A stretch of 54,271 bases of DNA from an uncultured Bacilli bacterium (GTDB lineage Bacteria; Bacillota_I; Bacilli_A; RF39; UBA660): NCBI GenBank assembly GCA_947628345.1, contig CANQZM010000003.1, positions 1 through 54,271 on the forward strand, read 5' to 3'. Both the position numbers and the translations under genes were made by a program. Shown here piece after piece: positions 20,693 to 30,668 of the stretch (position 1 is its first letter; each line of letters starts with the position of its first letter). The notes beneath the pieces were generated by a model. The model had not been told where the DNA came from. It ran no database searches and saw only the letters and a program-made list of their open reading frames with translations.

Positions 20693-20822
20693 GAATGTTG
20701 TGATGACCGGGGTGGAATCTCGACCAGCAGTATATAGAAAGTGATTCTTCTAGAATAAATAAGGTGGAACCGCGGGGTAACTCGTCCTTATATAAGTTCT
20801 AGAAGTTTTTGTTTTTTAAGGA
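20693..20822 (+). promoter_or_regulatory. T-box riboswitch (compact), presumably tRNA-Gly responsive, upstream of LOG-family gene and glyS
   Basis: T-box core AAGGTGGAACCGCGGGGTAACTCGTCCTT (20761-20789) and TTCTAGAAG followed by TTTTTGTTTTTT; only ~68 nt between predicted start and core. Confidence 0.85.
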
Positions 20823-20829
20823 GGAGTAG

Positions 20830-21375
20830 ATGAATTTATTTGTTGGAAGTAGTTCTTATAATGAGATTAGTAAAAATTATTTAGAAGATGCCAAAGAACT
20901 AATGGAAGAAATTGCTAAAATACCTAACCTTAATCTAGTAATTGGGGCATGTCAAAAAAATTGTGGTATTATTGATATTTGTTATGAGAAATTTAGAAAA
21001 AATGCTAAGCAAATATGTGGTATAACTTTAAAAAAGTATCATGATAATAATGACTTAGAAGTTGATGAAACTATTGAAGTAGATACAACCATGGACCGCA
21101 CTAAATTAATTTATCAAAAGAGTGATTTTATTTTATTCTTACCAGGAGGACTTGGAACTCATAGTGAATTATTTTCAATACTTAGTGAAAAGATAGAAAA
21201 AAACGATAATAAAACAGTAATAATTTATAACAAAGACTTTTTTTATACACCTATAATTAAAGAATTATACTACTTATATCAAAATAAATTTATTAAGAAA
21301 AATATAAGTGATTATTGTTTAATTGAAAGTGACAAAGAAAAACTTATAAAGTTAATAGAAAAGGAGAGTATGTAA
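20830..21375 (+). CDS. LOG-family / TIGR00725-like Rossmann protein
   Basis: LPGGLGTHSELFSIL (PGGxGTxxE). Confidence 0.7.
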   Translation: MNLFVGSSSYNEISKNYLEDAKELMEEIAKIPNLNLVIGACQKNCGIIDICYEKFRKNAKQICGITLKKYHDNNDLEVDETIEVDTTMDRTKLIYQKSDFILFLPGGLGTHSELFSILSEKIEKNDNKTVIIYNKDFFYTPIIKELYYLYQNKFIKKNISDYCLIESDKEKLIKLIEKESM

Positions 21376-22746
21376 ATGTCAAAATTAACGATGGAAAAAT
21401 TAGTAGCATATTGTAAACAATATGGATTTATCTTTCAGGGAAGTGAGATATATGGTGGTTTAGCTAATACTTGGGATTATGGACCATTAGGAGCTAGATT
21501 AAAAAATAATATTAAAGATTCATGGCGTAAGAGATTTATTCAAGAACGTCCTAATGCTTATGAAGTTGATGCAGCAATTTTAATGCATCCAAAAGTTTGG
21601 GAAGCAAGTGGTCATGTTCAAAGCTTTTCAGATCCTTTAGTAGATTGTAAGGAATGTAAAATGCGACATAGAGTCGATAATTTAATTGATGAATTTAATC
21701 CTGATGCTCATGCTGATGGTATGACAGAAGAAGAAATGATGCAATATATCAAAGATAATCATATTCCATGCCCTAATTGTGGTAAACATAATTTTACAGA
21801 TATTAGAGAATTTAATTTAATGTTTGAAACTCATCGAGGAGTTACTAAAGATAGTAAGGGATTAGTTTATTTACGACCTGAAAATGCTCAAGGTGAATAC
21901 GTTAATTTCTTAAATGTTCAAAGAACTATGAGAGCTAAATTACCATTTAGTATTGGTCAAATTGGTAAAGCTTTTAGAAACGAAATAACTCCTGGTAACT
22001 TTACTTTTAGAACAATTGAATTTGAACAGATGGAATATCAAACCTTTTGTAAAGAAGGAACAGACAGTGAGTTATATAATTATTTTAAGGACTTTGCTAA
22101 AAAGTATTTTGTTGATTTAGGAATTAAAGAAGAAAAATTAAGATTTCATGATCACGAAAAATTAGCTCATTATGCCAAAGAAGCTTGTGATATTGAGTAT
22201 GAATTTAATTTTGGATGGGGAGAGATAAATGGTACTCATAATAGAACTGATTACGATTTATCACGTCATGAAGAATACTCAACAGTATCACAACAATATC
22301 TTGATCCAGAAACCAATGAAAAATTTATTCCATATATAATTGAATCAACTGTAGGGTGTGATAGAACTGTTTTAGCAATTTTAGATAATTCATATGAAGA
22401 AGAATTACTAGAAAATGGTGAAACAAGAGAAGTAATGCATTTTCATCCCTATCTTGCTCCATACAAGGTGTCAGTACTTCCTCTTGTTAAAAAGTATCAT
22501 AGTAATGAGGCAACTAAAATTTATGAAGAACTTTCTAAAAAATTTATGTGTTCATATGATGAAGCAGGTAGCATTGGAAAAAGATATCGTAGACAAGATG
22601 CAATTGGAACTCCTTTCTGTATCACGATTGATGATAATACTATAAATGATAATACTGTAACAGTAAGAGATAGAGATACAATGGAACAAATTACATTATC
22701 ATTAGATGAAGTATCAAAATATATTGAAGAAAAGATTGTATTTTAA
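21376..22746 (+). CDS. glyS: glycyl-tRNA synthetase (dimeric class II)
   Basis: QGSEIYGGLANTWDYGPLGARLKNNIK, class II motifs; downstream of T-box. Confidence 0.96.
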   Translation: MSKLTMEKLVAYCKQYGFIFQGSEIYGGLANTWDYGPLGARLKNNIKDSWRKRFIQERPNAYEVDAAILMHPKVWEASGHVQSFSDPLVDCKECKMRHRVDNLIDEFNPDAHADGMTEEEMMQYIKDNHIPCPNCGKHNFTDIREFNLMFETHRGVTKDSKGLVYLRPENAQGEYVNFLNVQRTMRAKLPFSIGQIGKAFRNEITPGNFTFRTIEFEQMEYQTFCKEGTDSELYNYFKDFAKKYFVDLGIKEEKLRFHDHEKLAHYAKEACDIEYEFNFGWGEINGTHNRTDYDLSRHEEYSTVSQQYLDPETNEKFIPYIIESTVGCDRTVLAILDNSYEEELLENGETREVMHFHPYLAPYKVSVLPLVKKYHSNEATKIYEELSKKFMCSYDEAGSIGKRYRRQDAIGTPFCITIDDNTINDNTVTVRDRDTMEQITLSLDEVSKYIEEKIVF

Positions 22747-22757
22747 TATTTAACTTA

Positions 22758-22786
22758 AAAGGAAATAAAATTCCTTTTTCTTTTGT
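22758..22786 (+). terminator. intrinsic terminator after glyS
   Basis: AAAGGAA…TTCCTTT hairpin followed by a T-rich tract. Confidence 0.55.
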
Positions 22787-22853
22787 TGACAAATATACTA
22801 GTTTAATTGTTTAATATATTTAAATAATAATAAAGATTACAAGGAGATATTAT

Positions 22854-23576
22854 ATGAAACCAATTATTGGAATTCCATTAAGACCAGAAAAAGATGCTGA
22901 AACAGATTTATATATGTATACAATTTATGAAAATCTTATTAGAAGTCTTCAATCTTTAGGGGCAGATATTATGCCTATAGTTCCACCATTAGAATGTGAT
23001 AGTAGTAAAACTAAATATAGTGATTATGAATCTTTATCAGACGAAGGAATAAAAACCTTAAATCGTTTTTTAAAACTTTGTGATGGGTTTATTTTACCAG
23101 GAGGAAATAGATATGTTCCAACTAATCAATATATTATAGAATACGCTATTAGAAACGATATTCCAATTTTAGGCATTTGTTTTGGTATGCAAGAAATGGC
23201 ATGCTTTAGAAAAGATTTTCTGGTTGATAAAATTGATTCTAGTACAATAAAACATTGTCAAAATAAAACAGATGATTTTCAACACTCAATTTATATAAAA
23301 AAAGATTCACTTTTATATGAGATAATGCAAGAAGACAACATTAAAGTAAATAGTTTTCATAATTATAAAGTAAGACCAAGTGATTATTATGAAATAGTTG
23401 CTAATAGTGAAGATGGTATAATTGAAGCGATAGTTTATCCTAAAAATACATTTAATATGGGAGTTCAATGGCATCCAGAGCGCCCTAGTGATGCTGATAT
23501 TTATTCTCAAAAATTATTGAAGTATTTTATAGAAAAAGCAACTTTAAAAAATAGTAGTATACCAAAATCAATATAG
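22854..23576 (+). CDS. gamma-glutamyl-gamma-aminobutyrate hydrolase-like class I glutamine amidotransferase
   Basis: FILPGGNRY, ILGICFGMQEM (nucleophile Cys), VQWHPERP. Confidence 0.85.
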   Translation: MKPIIGIPLRPEKDAETDLYMYTIYENLIRSLQSLGADIMPIVPPLECDSSKTKYSDYESLSDEGIKTLNRFLKLCDGFILPGGNRYVPTNQYIIEYAIRNDIPILGICFGMQEMACFRKDFLVDKIDSSTIKHCQNKTDDFQHSIYIKKDSLLYEIMQEDNIKVNSFHNYKVRPSDYYEIVANSEDGIIEAIVYPKNTFNMGVQWHPERPSDADIYSQKLLKYFIEKATLKNSSIPKSI

Positions 23577-23656
23577 AATTTTCTTAAAAAAGTTGTTTTT
23601 CAAATAAAGTTGTATTATAATTCTCAATAAGAAGAATATAAATGGAGGAAAATAAA

Positions 23657-25249
23657 ATGGATGAAAATTTATCAAATAGTGAAATGATACCTAACAATTC
23701 TAACAAGAAGAAGAAAAAATCTGGAAAAGTATTTTTAATTGTATTATTAGTATTAGTCCTTGTAGTGGGTATTATAGTAGTATTAAAATTTATACCTCAA
23801 TTAATAAAGAAAGATGAAACTAATAATATAGAATCTAAAAAAGTATATTCCAAATATAGAATGGATGGTAACGGTCTTCAGAATTTTGATTTATCTTTTC
23901 TAAAAATAGAAAATTCTGATAATAATATTATTTATAGTCCACTATCTATTAAATATGCATTAGGAATGCTTAATGAAGGAGCTAATAAGAATACAAAGAA
24001 ACAAATAACTGATGTTATTGGTGATTATAAAATTAATAAATATACTACTAATAATAACATGTCATTTGCTAATGCTTTGTTTATAAAAGATAATTATAAA
24101 GAATATATTAAAGCTAATTATACGGATAATTTAACTAATAAATATAATGCTGAACTTATATATGATTCATTTCAAACACCAGATAATGTAAATAAATGGA
24201 TTAGTGATAAAACATTTGGATTAATTAATCAATTAGTTAATGATGTTTCTGAAACAAAATTTATGCTTATAAATGCACTTGCTATTGATATGGAATGGAA
24301 CAAATTAATTCAAGCAACTAGTAAAACATTAAAGGATGCATATTCTGTACAATATAAACATGAAGATTTTTCAGATTTTGTTGAGATTATTATGGGTGAT
24401 AAATACCCATCTGTAGCATTTAACAACAGTCAAATAAATGCCAAAGCAGTAGAAATAGGTGCAGCTATTAATAACTATGATATTATAAGTGACCTTGGTG
24501 AAGATAATATTAGACAAACTATTACAAAGGAATACACGGAATGGTTAGCTCAAGGTGATAATATTTGTGGAAATGATTTACCTGTTGATCAATACGTTAA
24601 CAAATTTATTGAAGAATTAAAGTCAAATTATGGACAAGTAAAGTCATCAACTGATTTTATGTTTTATGATAATGATCATGTTAAAGCTTTTGCCAAAGAT
24701 TTAAAAGAATATTCAGGTACAACATTACAATATGTTGGTATTATGCCTAAAGATCAAGATATTAATCAATACATCGAAAATGCCGATAATAAAAAAATTA
24801 ATGATATTATTACTAATTTAAAAACTATTGAATTAGATAATTTTACTAAAGGTAAAGTAACAGAAATATCAGGATATATTCCACTATTTAAATATGATTA
24901 TGAATTAAAATTAAATAATGATTTAAAGGAATTAGGAATTACTGATATTTTCAATAAAGAAAAAATGGATTTATCTAATATGACTTCAGATAAAAATATT
25001 GTGATAGATACAAAGCATAAAGCAAATATAGAATTTTCAAATGAAGGGATTAAGGCGGCAGCAGCTACTATGGTAAGTGGTTTAGGTGCAGCAAGTTGTG
25101 GATTTGAGCATTTGTATAAAGTACCAGTAGAAAAAATTGATTTAACTTTTGATAAACCATATATATTCTTAATCAGAGATAAGAATAGTGGAGAGATTTG
25201 GTTTGTTGGAAAAGTTGTTCAGCCAACTGAAAATAATATAATTAATTAA
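23657..25249 (+). CDS. serpin family protein with N-terminal transmembrane anchor
   Basis: NNIIYSPLSIKYALGMLNEGANKNTKKQI, NALAIDMEW, hinge NEGIKAAAATMV, DKPYIFLIRDKNSGEIWFVGKV. Confidence 0.9.
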   Translation: MDENLSNSEMIPNNSNKKKKKSGKVFLIVLLVLVLVVGIIVVLKFIPQLIKKDETNNIESKKVYSKYRMDGNGLQNFDLSFLKIENSDNNIIYSPLSIKYALGMLNEGANKNTKKQITDVIGDYKINKYTTNNNMSFANALFIKDNYKEYIKANYTDNLTNKYNAELIYDSFQTPDNVNKWISDKTFGLINQLVNDVSETKFMLINALAIDMEWNKLIQATSKTLKDAYSVQYKHEDFSDFVEIIMGDKYPSVAFNNSQINAKAVEIGAAINNYDIISDLGEDNIRQTITKEYTEWLAQGDNICGNDLPVDQYVNKFIEELKSNYGQVKSSTDFMFYDNDHVKAFAKDLKEYSGTTLQYVGIMPKDQDINQYIENADNKKINDIITNLKTIELDNFTKGKVTEISGYIPLFKYDYELKLNNDLKELGITDIFNKEKMDLSNMTSDKNIVIDTKHKANIEFSNEGIKAAAATMVSGLGAASCGFEHLYKVPVEKIDLTFDKPYIFLIRDKNSGEIWFVGKVVQPTENNIIN

Positions 25250-25273
25250 ATTTTAAGAAAATAAAAAATTTCC

Positions 25274-25303
25274 TTGACAAATTAACTATTATTTGCATAT
25301 AAT
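25274..25303 (+). promoter_or_regulatory. promoter of the infC-rpmI-rplT operon
   Basis: TTGACA (25274), 18 nt spacer, TATAAT (25298-25303). Confidence 0.8.
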
Positions 25304-25309
25304 AGTAGA

Positions 25310-25435
25310 GTCAAGAAAAAGGAAAGAGATTATATCCACCTGATTGCCAGTAGCGATAGGTAAATGCCTTAAGTTTTTATTATATAACTATTATTAGGTA
25401 AAGTGGGTATAATTTATATCCACTTTTCTTAGTTT
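25310..25435 (+). promoter_or_regulatory. infC operon leader with candidate attenuator (L20-leader-like)
   Basis: Terminator-like AAGTGGGTATAA-TTTA-TATCCACTTTTCTT; upstream TTATATCCACCT can alternatively pair with AGTGGGTATAA; operon encodes L20. Confidence 0.65.
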
Positions 25436-25450
25436 ATGGAGGTGTTAGTT

Positions 25451-25984
25451 ATCGCAAAGAATAATGATAACATGCTAATCAACGATCAAATTAGAGTACG
25501 TGAGGTTTTGGTAATTGGACCAAATGGAGAACAAGTAGGAGTAAAGTCAATTGAAGATGCTTTAACACTAGCTTCTTATGCTGCACTTGACTTAGTACTT
25601 ATTAGTCCTAATGCAAATCCACCAGTTTGTAAAGTTATGGATTATAATAAGTATCGTTATGAAAAACAGAAAAAAGCCAAGGAAGCGTTAAAAAAGCAAA
25701 AAGCAAATATGTCTGAATTAAAAGAATTTAGATTATCTCCAGTTATTGATATAGGTGATTTTGAAACCAAATTAAGAAATGCTACTAAGTATTTACAAAA
25801 AGGAGATCGTGTTAAATTAACAATTAGATTCAAAGGTCGTCAAATGGCACATACAGAATTAGGAAAAGAGGTTCTTTTACGTTTTGCTAGTCGAGTTGAT
25901 GATTGTGCAGTAGTAAAAGATCAAATAAAACTTGATGGTAGAGTAATGACTATGTTGTTAGAACCAAAAAAAGATAATAAGTAA
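25451..25984 (+). CDS. infC: translation initiation factor IF-3 (probable AUC start)
   Basis: NDQIRVREVLVIGPNGEQVGV…; the ATG at 25436 lies inside the GGAGGTG ribosome-binding site and ATC 25451 is correctly spaced. Confidence 0.92.
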   Translation: MAKNNDNMLINDQIRVREVLVIGPNGEQVGVKSIEDALTLASYAALDLVLISPNANPPVCKVMDYNKYRYEKQKKAKEALKKQKANMSELKEFRLSPVIDIGDFETKLRNATKYLQKGDRVKLTIRFKGRQMAHTELGKEVLLRFASRVDDCAVVKDQIKLDGRVMTMLLEPKKDNK

Positions 25985-25998
25985 TAGGAGGAATAAAT

Positions 25999-26175
25999 AT
26001 GCCAAAAATAAAAACTCATAAAGGATATGCAAAGGTATTAAGAGCCAATAATAAAATTGGAAAACCAGGTAGTAGACATAATACAGGAAAGAAATCAGCT
26101 AAATTTAATAGAAGCTGCCGTAATGGATCAACTCTATCTAAGGCTGATTACAACAGATTAAAAAATATTATCTAA
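25999..26175 (+). CDS. rpmI: 50S ribosomal protein L35 (58 aa)
   Basis: Not in ORF track; MPKIKTHKGYAKVLRANNKIGKPGSRHNTGKKSAKFNRSCRNGSTLSKADYNRLKNII; AGGAGG ribosome-binding site; between infC and rplT. Confidence 0.95.
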   Translation: MPKIKTHKGYAKVLRANNKIGKPGSRHNTGKKSAKFNRSCRNGSTLSKADYNRLKNII

Positions 26176-26203
26176 TTATTAAAAATATATAGGAGGAAAA
26201 AAC

Positions 26204-26782
26204 ATGGCAAGAGTAAAAAACGGAGCAGTAACAAAAGCTCGTCATAAAAAAGTATTAAAACAAGCAAAGGGTTACTTTGGTAGTAAACATAGATTATATA
26301 AAACTGCTAAAGAACAATTAATGCATTCTGGTCAATATGCATTTAGAGATAGAAAGCAAAGAAAAAGAGAATTTAGAAAGTTATGGATTACAAGAATTAA
26401 TGCAGCTTGTAGACAAAATGATATTAGTTATTCAAGATTTATTGAAGGCTTAACTAAAGCAGGTGTAGAAGTAAATCGTAAAATGTTATCAGAAATTGCA
26501 ATTAATGATCCTAAAGCATTTACAAAACTTGTCCAAGTAGCACGTGATGGTAAAGCTGGAAAAGTTAGTAAAAATGAAAAAATGGTAGTAAATGAAGTAA
26601 CTATTAATAGTAGTGAAAAAAAGACTGCTGCTAAAACTGTAAAAGTAGATAAAAAACCTACTAAAGAAAAAGAAGATTTATCTAGCTTAACTTTAGCAGA
26701 ATTAAAAGAAAAAGCTAAAGAAGCAGGAATTAAGGGATATTCAACAATGAAAAAAGCTGATTTAGTCGCAGCTTTAAAATAA
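26204..26782 (+). CDS. rplT: 50S ribosomal protein L20 with C-terminal Rho_N/SAP-like extension
   Basis: Canonical L20 [38 protein letters not shown]… plus ~75 aa tail ending [31 protein letters not shown]. Confidence 0.95.
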   Translation: MARVKNGAVTKARHKKVLKQAKGYFGSKHRLYKTAKEQLMHSGQYAFRDRKQRKREFRKLWITRINAACRQNDISYSRFIEGLTKAGVEVNRKMLSEIAINDPKAFTKLVQVARDGKAGKVSKNEKMVVNEVTINSSEKKTAAKTVKVDKKPTKEKEDLSSLTLAELKEKAKEAGIKGYSTMKKADLVAALK

Positions 26783-26868
26783 ACATATTAGTGAATTTAT
26801 TTATCTAGTGCCTTTTAGGTGATAAGTATTAGAAACTAATAGAAGTAAAAAACGAAAAGGAGAAAAAT

Positions 26869-27837
26869 ATGACAGTAATTTCAATGAATTATTTATTAGA
26901 AGCAGGTGTTCATTTCGGACATCAAAGAAGAAGATGGAATCCAAAGATGAAGGAATACATCTATACTACAAGAGATGATATTTATATTATCGATTTATCT
27001 AAAACAGTGAAAAAGATAGAAGAAGCTTATGAGGCTTTAAAAGCAATCGCAGAAGCAGGTGGAAAGGTATTATTTGTTGGTACTAAAAAACAAGCTCAAG
27101 AAGCAGTAGAAGAAGCAGCAACTAGAACTAATATGTACTTTATGAATGAAAGATGGCTTGGAGGAACTCTAACTAACTTTAAAACAATTAGAAGTAGAGT
27201 TAAAAGATTAGAGGATATTGAAAAACAAGAAAGTGACGGAACATTTGATTTATTACCAAAAAAGGAAGTAATTAGTATTAAGAAAGAATACGATAAGTTA
27301 AATAGAAATCTAAGAGGTATTCGTGAGATGAAGAAACTTCCTCAAGCTTTAGTAATAATCGATCCACGTAAAGAGGAAATTGCTATTAAGGAAGCTCACA
27401 TTTTAGGCATTCCAGTATTTGGTATTGTAGATACAAATTGTGATCCTGATGTAGTTGATTATGTTATTCCGGGTAATGATGATGCAGTTCGTTCTGTTAA
27501 ATTATTAATTGGAGCTTTAACAAATGCTATTGCAGAAGTAAATGGTAATGAAATCATTGATTATGTAACCGATGAAGATAAAGCTAAGGATAGTAAGAAA
27601 ATAGTTAAGAAAGAAAATACTAAAAAGGAAGAAAAAGTTGAAAAACAAGTAGAGGAAGATATAGTTAAAACTACTCCTAAAAAAGAAGAAAAAATTGAAA
27701 AAGTAGAAAAAGAAGATACTAAGAGTGTAGATTTAACTGATTTAACTTTGGCAGATTTAAAGAAAAAAGCTAAAGAAGTAGGAATTAAAGGTTATTCAAC
27801 AATGAAAAAAGCAGAGTTATTAGATGCTTTAAAGTAA
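26869..27837 (+). CDS. rpsB: 30S ribosomal protein S2 with C-terminal Rho_N/SAP-like extension
   Basis: [19 protein letters not shown]…; tail ends [31 protein letters not shown]. Confidence 0.96.
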   Translation: MTVISMNYLLEAGVHFGHQRRRWNPKMKEYIYTTRDDIYIIDLSKTVKKIEEAYEALKAIAEAGGKVLFVGTKKQAQEAVEEAATRTNMYFMNERWLGGTLTNFKTIRSRVKRLEDIEKQESDGTFDLLPKKEVISIKKEYDKLNRNLRGIREMKKLPQALVIIDPRKEEIAIKEAHILGIPVFGIVDTNCDPDVVDYVIPGNDDAVRSVKLLIGALTNAIAEVNGNEIIDYVTDEDKAKDSKKIVKKENTKKEEKVEKQVEEDIVKTTPKKEEKIEKVEKEDTKSVDLTDLTLADLKKKAKEVGIKGYSTMKKAELLDALK

Positions 27838-27901
27838 ATAAAAAGGGAAGGAGGAGGTAACTTCTCCATTTTATATAAAAGTAAATTATAAGGAGGATAA
27901 A

Positions 27902-28783
27902 ATGTTTAAAGCAAGTGATGTAAAAGAATTAAGAGAGAAAACAGGAGCAGGAATGCTTGATTGTAAAAAAGCCTTAGAAGCAACAGAAGGGAATATGGAA
28001 AAAGCAATAGATTGGTTAAGAGAAAATGGTATTGCTAAAGCTGCTAAAAAGGAAACAAGAATTGCAGCTGAAGGATTAACCTTAGCTAAAGAAGATTTAA
28101 ATAATGCAACTATAATTGAAATAAATTGTGAAACAGACTTTGTTGCTAAAAATGAAGAATTTAAAGCAATGGCAGATAATATACTTACCACTCTATTAAA
28201 AAATGATGTTAATACTATGGAAGAAGCTAATAAATTAAAATTAGCAAATAGTGATGAAACAATTGAAGAGGCAGTTGTTAATCTTACTGCTAAACTTGGA
28301 GAAAAGATTAGTTTCCGTAGATTTAAAAAATTAACTAAAACTGATAATCAATATTTTGGTATCTATTCTCATATGGGTGGAAAAATAACAGCTTTGGTTG
28401 TAGTTGATGGAGCTAATAATGAAGTTAGTAAAGATGTCGCTATGCACGTTGCTGCTATGAACCCAACCGCTGTGAAAAGAAGTGATGTTGATCCTGAATT
28501 AGTAGAAAGAGAATCACACATTATTAAAGAACAAGTTTTGGCAGAAGGTAAACCTGAAGCTATAGCTGAAAAAATGGTAACAGGAAGATTAAATAAATTT
28601 TATAAAGAAATTTGTTTAGAAGAACAACCATTTATTAAAGAAAATTCAATGGATGTTAAAACCTATGTAGAAAATAATAATGGAACTATTATTGATATGG
28701 TTAGATTTGCCGTTGGTGAAGGTATTGAAAAGAAACAAGAAGATTTCGCTGAAGAAGTAATGAATCAAGTTAACGGAAACTAA
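27902..28783 (+). CDS. tsf: elongation factor Ts
   Basis: VKELREKTGAGMLDCKKALEATEGNMEKAIDWLRE. Confidence 0.97.
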   Translation: MFKASDVKELREKTGAGMLDCKKALEATEGNMEKAIDWLRENGIAKAAKKETRIAAEGLTLAKEDLNNATIIEINCETDFVAKNEEFKAMADNILTTLLKNDVNTMEEANKLKLANSDETIEEAVVNLTAKLGEKISFRRFKKLTKTDNQYFGIYSHMGGKITALVVVDGANNEVSKDVAMHVAAMNPTAVKRSDVDPELVERESHIIKEQVLAEGKPEAIAEKMVTGRLNKFYKEICLEEQPFIKENSMDVKTYVENNNGTIIDMVRFAVGEGIEKKQEDFAEEVMNQVNGN

Positions 28784-28787
28784 TTAT

Positions 28788-29351
28788 ATGAAAAAAGTAG
28801 TATTTATTTTCGTAATATTCTTATTTTGTATAATGATAACTGGATGTTCTGTTAAAAAGGTACAAGAACTAACTGATGCCGAAAAATTTAGTAATGAATA
28901 TAATGTTTCAAAAAATAATCCCTTTGTGTATACTAACATTAATAATATTATTGATATATTAGAAAAAGGAACTGGTATTTTCTTTTTAGCAAGTCCTGAT
29001 AATGAAGGATCAATTAGAGCTGCTTCATATATTTTAGATATTGCTAAAAAAGAGAATATTGAAAATATTTATTATTATAATCCTAACAAAATAAAAACTA
29101 AAAATACCAAAAATTATCAAAAATTAGTTGAATATCTAGTACCTAGTCCCATTGATGATAAAGAACAACAAGATGAATTAGAAATATCTATACCTACTTT
29201 TTATTCGGTAAAAGATGGTAAAATTTTATGTATAAGTACTAATTTTTCAAATGAGGAAGAAATTTCAGAAGACTATTTAACTAAAAAAAGAATCCAAAAT
29301 ATTAAAAATTTATACTTAAAAATTTTAAAATATGAAGAATGCACTAGTTAG
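28788..29351 (+). CDS. putative lipoprotein, possibly thioredoxin-fold
   Basis: Signal peptide with lipobox ITGCS; IFFLASPDNEGSIRAASYILDIA resembles a redox fold lacking CxxC. Confidence 0.6.
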   Translation: MKKVVFIFVIFLFCIMITGCSVKKVQELTDAEKFSNEYNVSKNNPFVYTNINNIIDILEKGTGIFFLASPDNEGSIRAASYILDIAKKENIENIYYYNPNKIKTKNTKNYQKLVEYLVPSPIDDKEQQDELEISIPTFYSVKDGKILCISTNFSNEEEISEDYLTKKRIQNIKNLYLKILKYEECTS

Positions 29352-29507
29352 TGTATTTTTTTTGATCATTATATAATAATGAATTTTATAGTTATAATTA
29401 GATTTTTAGTTAAATTGATAATCATATAAAATTTAGTTTATTTATTGCAATTTTTAATCAATTATTTTATAATAAAAATATAAGATAAGTGATAAAGGAG
29501 AATAAAA

Positions 29508-30599
29508 ATGGAAGAAAACAATAATAAAAATATTGAAAATGATATGAGTAATACTTTTGTAGCTGAAGTGGGTCAAAAGTCAGCCATTGCAAATAATGAT
29601 ATAGAAGAATTAATTCCTCAAAATACAGCTACTAATTTTTCAGAAACAACAAATACACTAGATTCTGAAAGACCAGCAGTTATACCTGCAGAAAATGTTA
29701 ATAATGTATCTAATGTCAACGATTTATCTGATATTAATAATTTAGCTAACGAGGATATTCCAGGATTTGAAAAAGAATCTACAATATATTCAGAACCTAA
29801 ACAAAAAAAGACAAATCCATTATTAATAATTTTATTAATTATCATTGCTTTAGCTGTAGGAGCAGGTGGTAGTTATTACTATTTTGAAATACTTAATCAA
29901 AAAGAAGTGAACTCCCAAAATACTGGAAATAAAGAATCTAAAACTGATAAAGTTAGTAGTGAGGAGTTAAAACCAGATAGTATCTTAGTTAATAGTTTAA
30001 TTAAGAGGTATGATGCTTATGTATTATCTTCTATTGAAATTTATCAAACTTTATATAGTAAAGAAAAAATGTTAGCTAATGAAATGAGTGAAGATGATAT
30101 TAAGTATTTAGCTGCTAAAACAGCCTTAAGTATGAGTGATGTTAAAGGAAAAATGTCATTTACCAGTGAACAACTTCATGAAGCTGCTCAGATGTTATTT
30201 GGACCAAGTGTTGCTATTACAGATGGTGATATTAATTTAATGGCAAATAAACAGGGTGTGGTATTTAAGTATGATAATGCTAATCAAACATATAATTATC
30301 AAGCTCCAGATGGTTTAGGAGGCATGAATACAGTTACAATGGATCGTAAGACTGTTAAAGCAGTTAAAAATTCAGATAATATTGAAATTACAGTAGTTGT
30401 TGCTGTTTTAGATAGTGCAACTAATAAAGTTTATAAAAATTATACCGATAGTGCTGCTTATGATGAAATTAGCGATGTTGCTGCAGATAACTTTGATATT
30501 AATAATAATTACACTGACTTAAATCAATATAAATATGTATTTAATTATGATACTGATAATAATAATTATTATTTAGAAAGTATTGAATTAGTTAAGTAG
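29508..30599 (+). CDS. hypothetical single-TM membrane protein
   Basis: Acidic N-terminus, one TM (NPLLIILLIIIALAVGAGGSYYYF), extracytoplasmic domain. Confidence 0.6.
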   Translation: MEENNNKNIENDMSNTFVAEVGQKSAIANNDIEELIPQNTATNFSETTNTLDSERPAVIPAENVNNVSNVNDLSDINNLANEDIPGFEKESTIYSEPKQKKTNPLLIILLIIIALAVGAGGSYYYFEILNQKEVNSQNTGNKESKTDKVSSEELKPDSILVNSLIKRYDAYVLSSIEIYQTLYSKEKMLANEMSEDDIKYLAAKTALSMSDVKGKMSFTSEQLHEAAQMLFGPSVAITDGDINLMANKQGVVFKYDNANQTYNYQAPDGLGGMNTVTMDRKTVKAVKNSDNIEITVVVAVLDSATNKVYKNYTDSAAYDEISDVAADNFDINNNYTDLNQYKYVFNYDTDNNNYYLESIELVK

Positions 30600-30668
30600 A
30601 AATTTTTCTACTTTTTCTTTATTTTATTTTTTGAATATATTATAATGATAATATGAGGAGAGATAAAA

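Noticed and set aside
27886-28191. 101 aa minus-strand ORF opposite tsf
   Set aside because: Shadow ORF; tsf is unambiguous.
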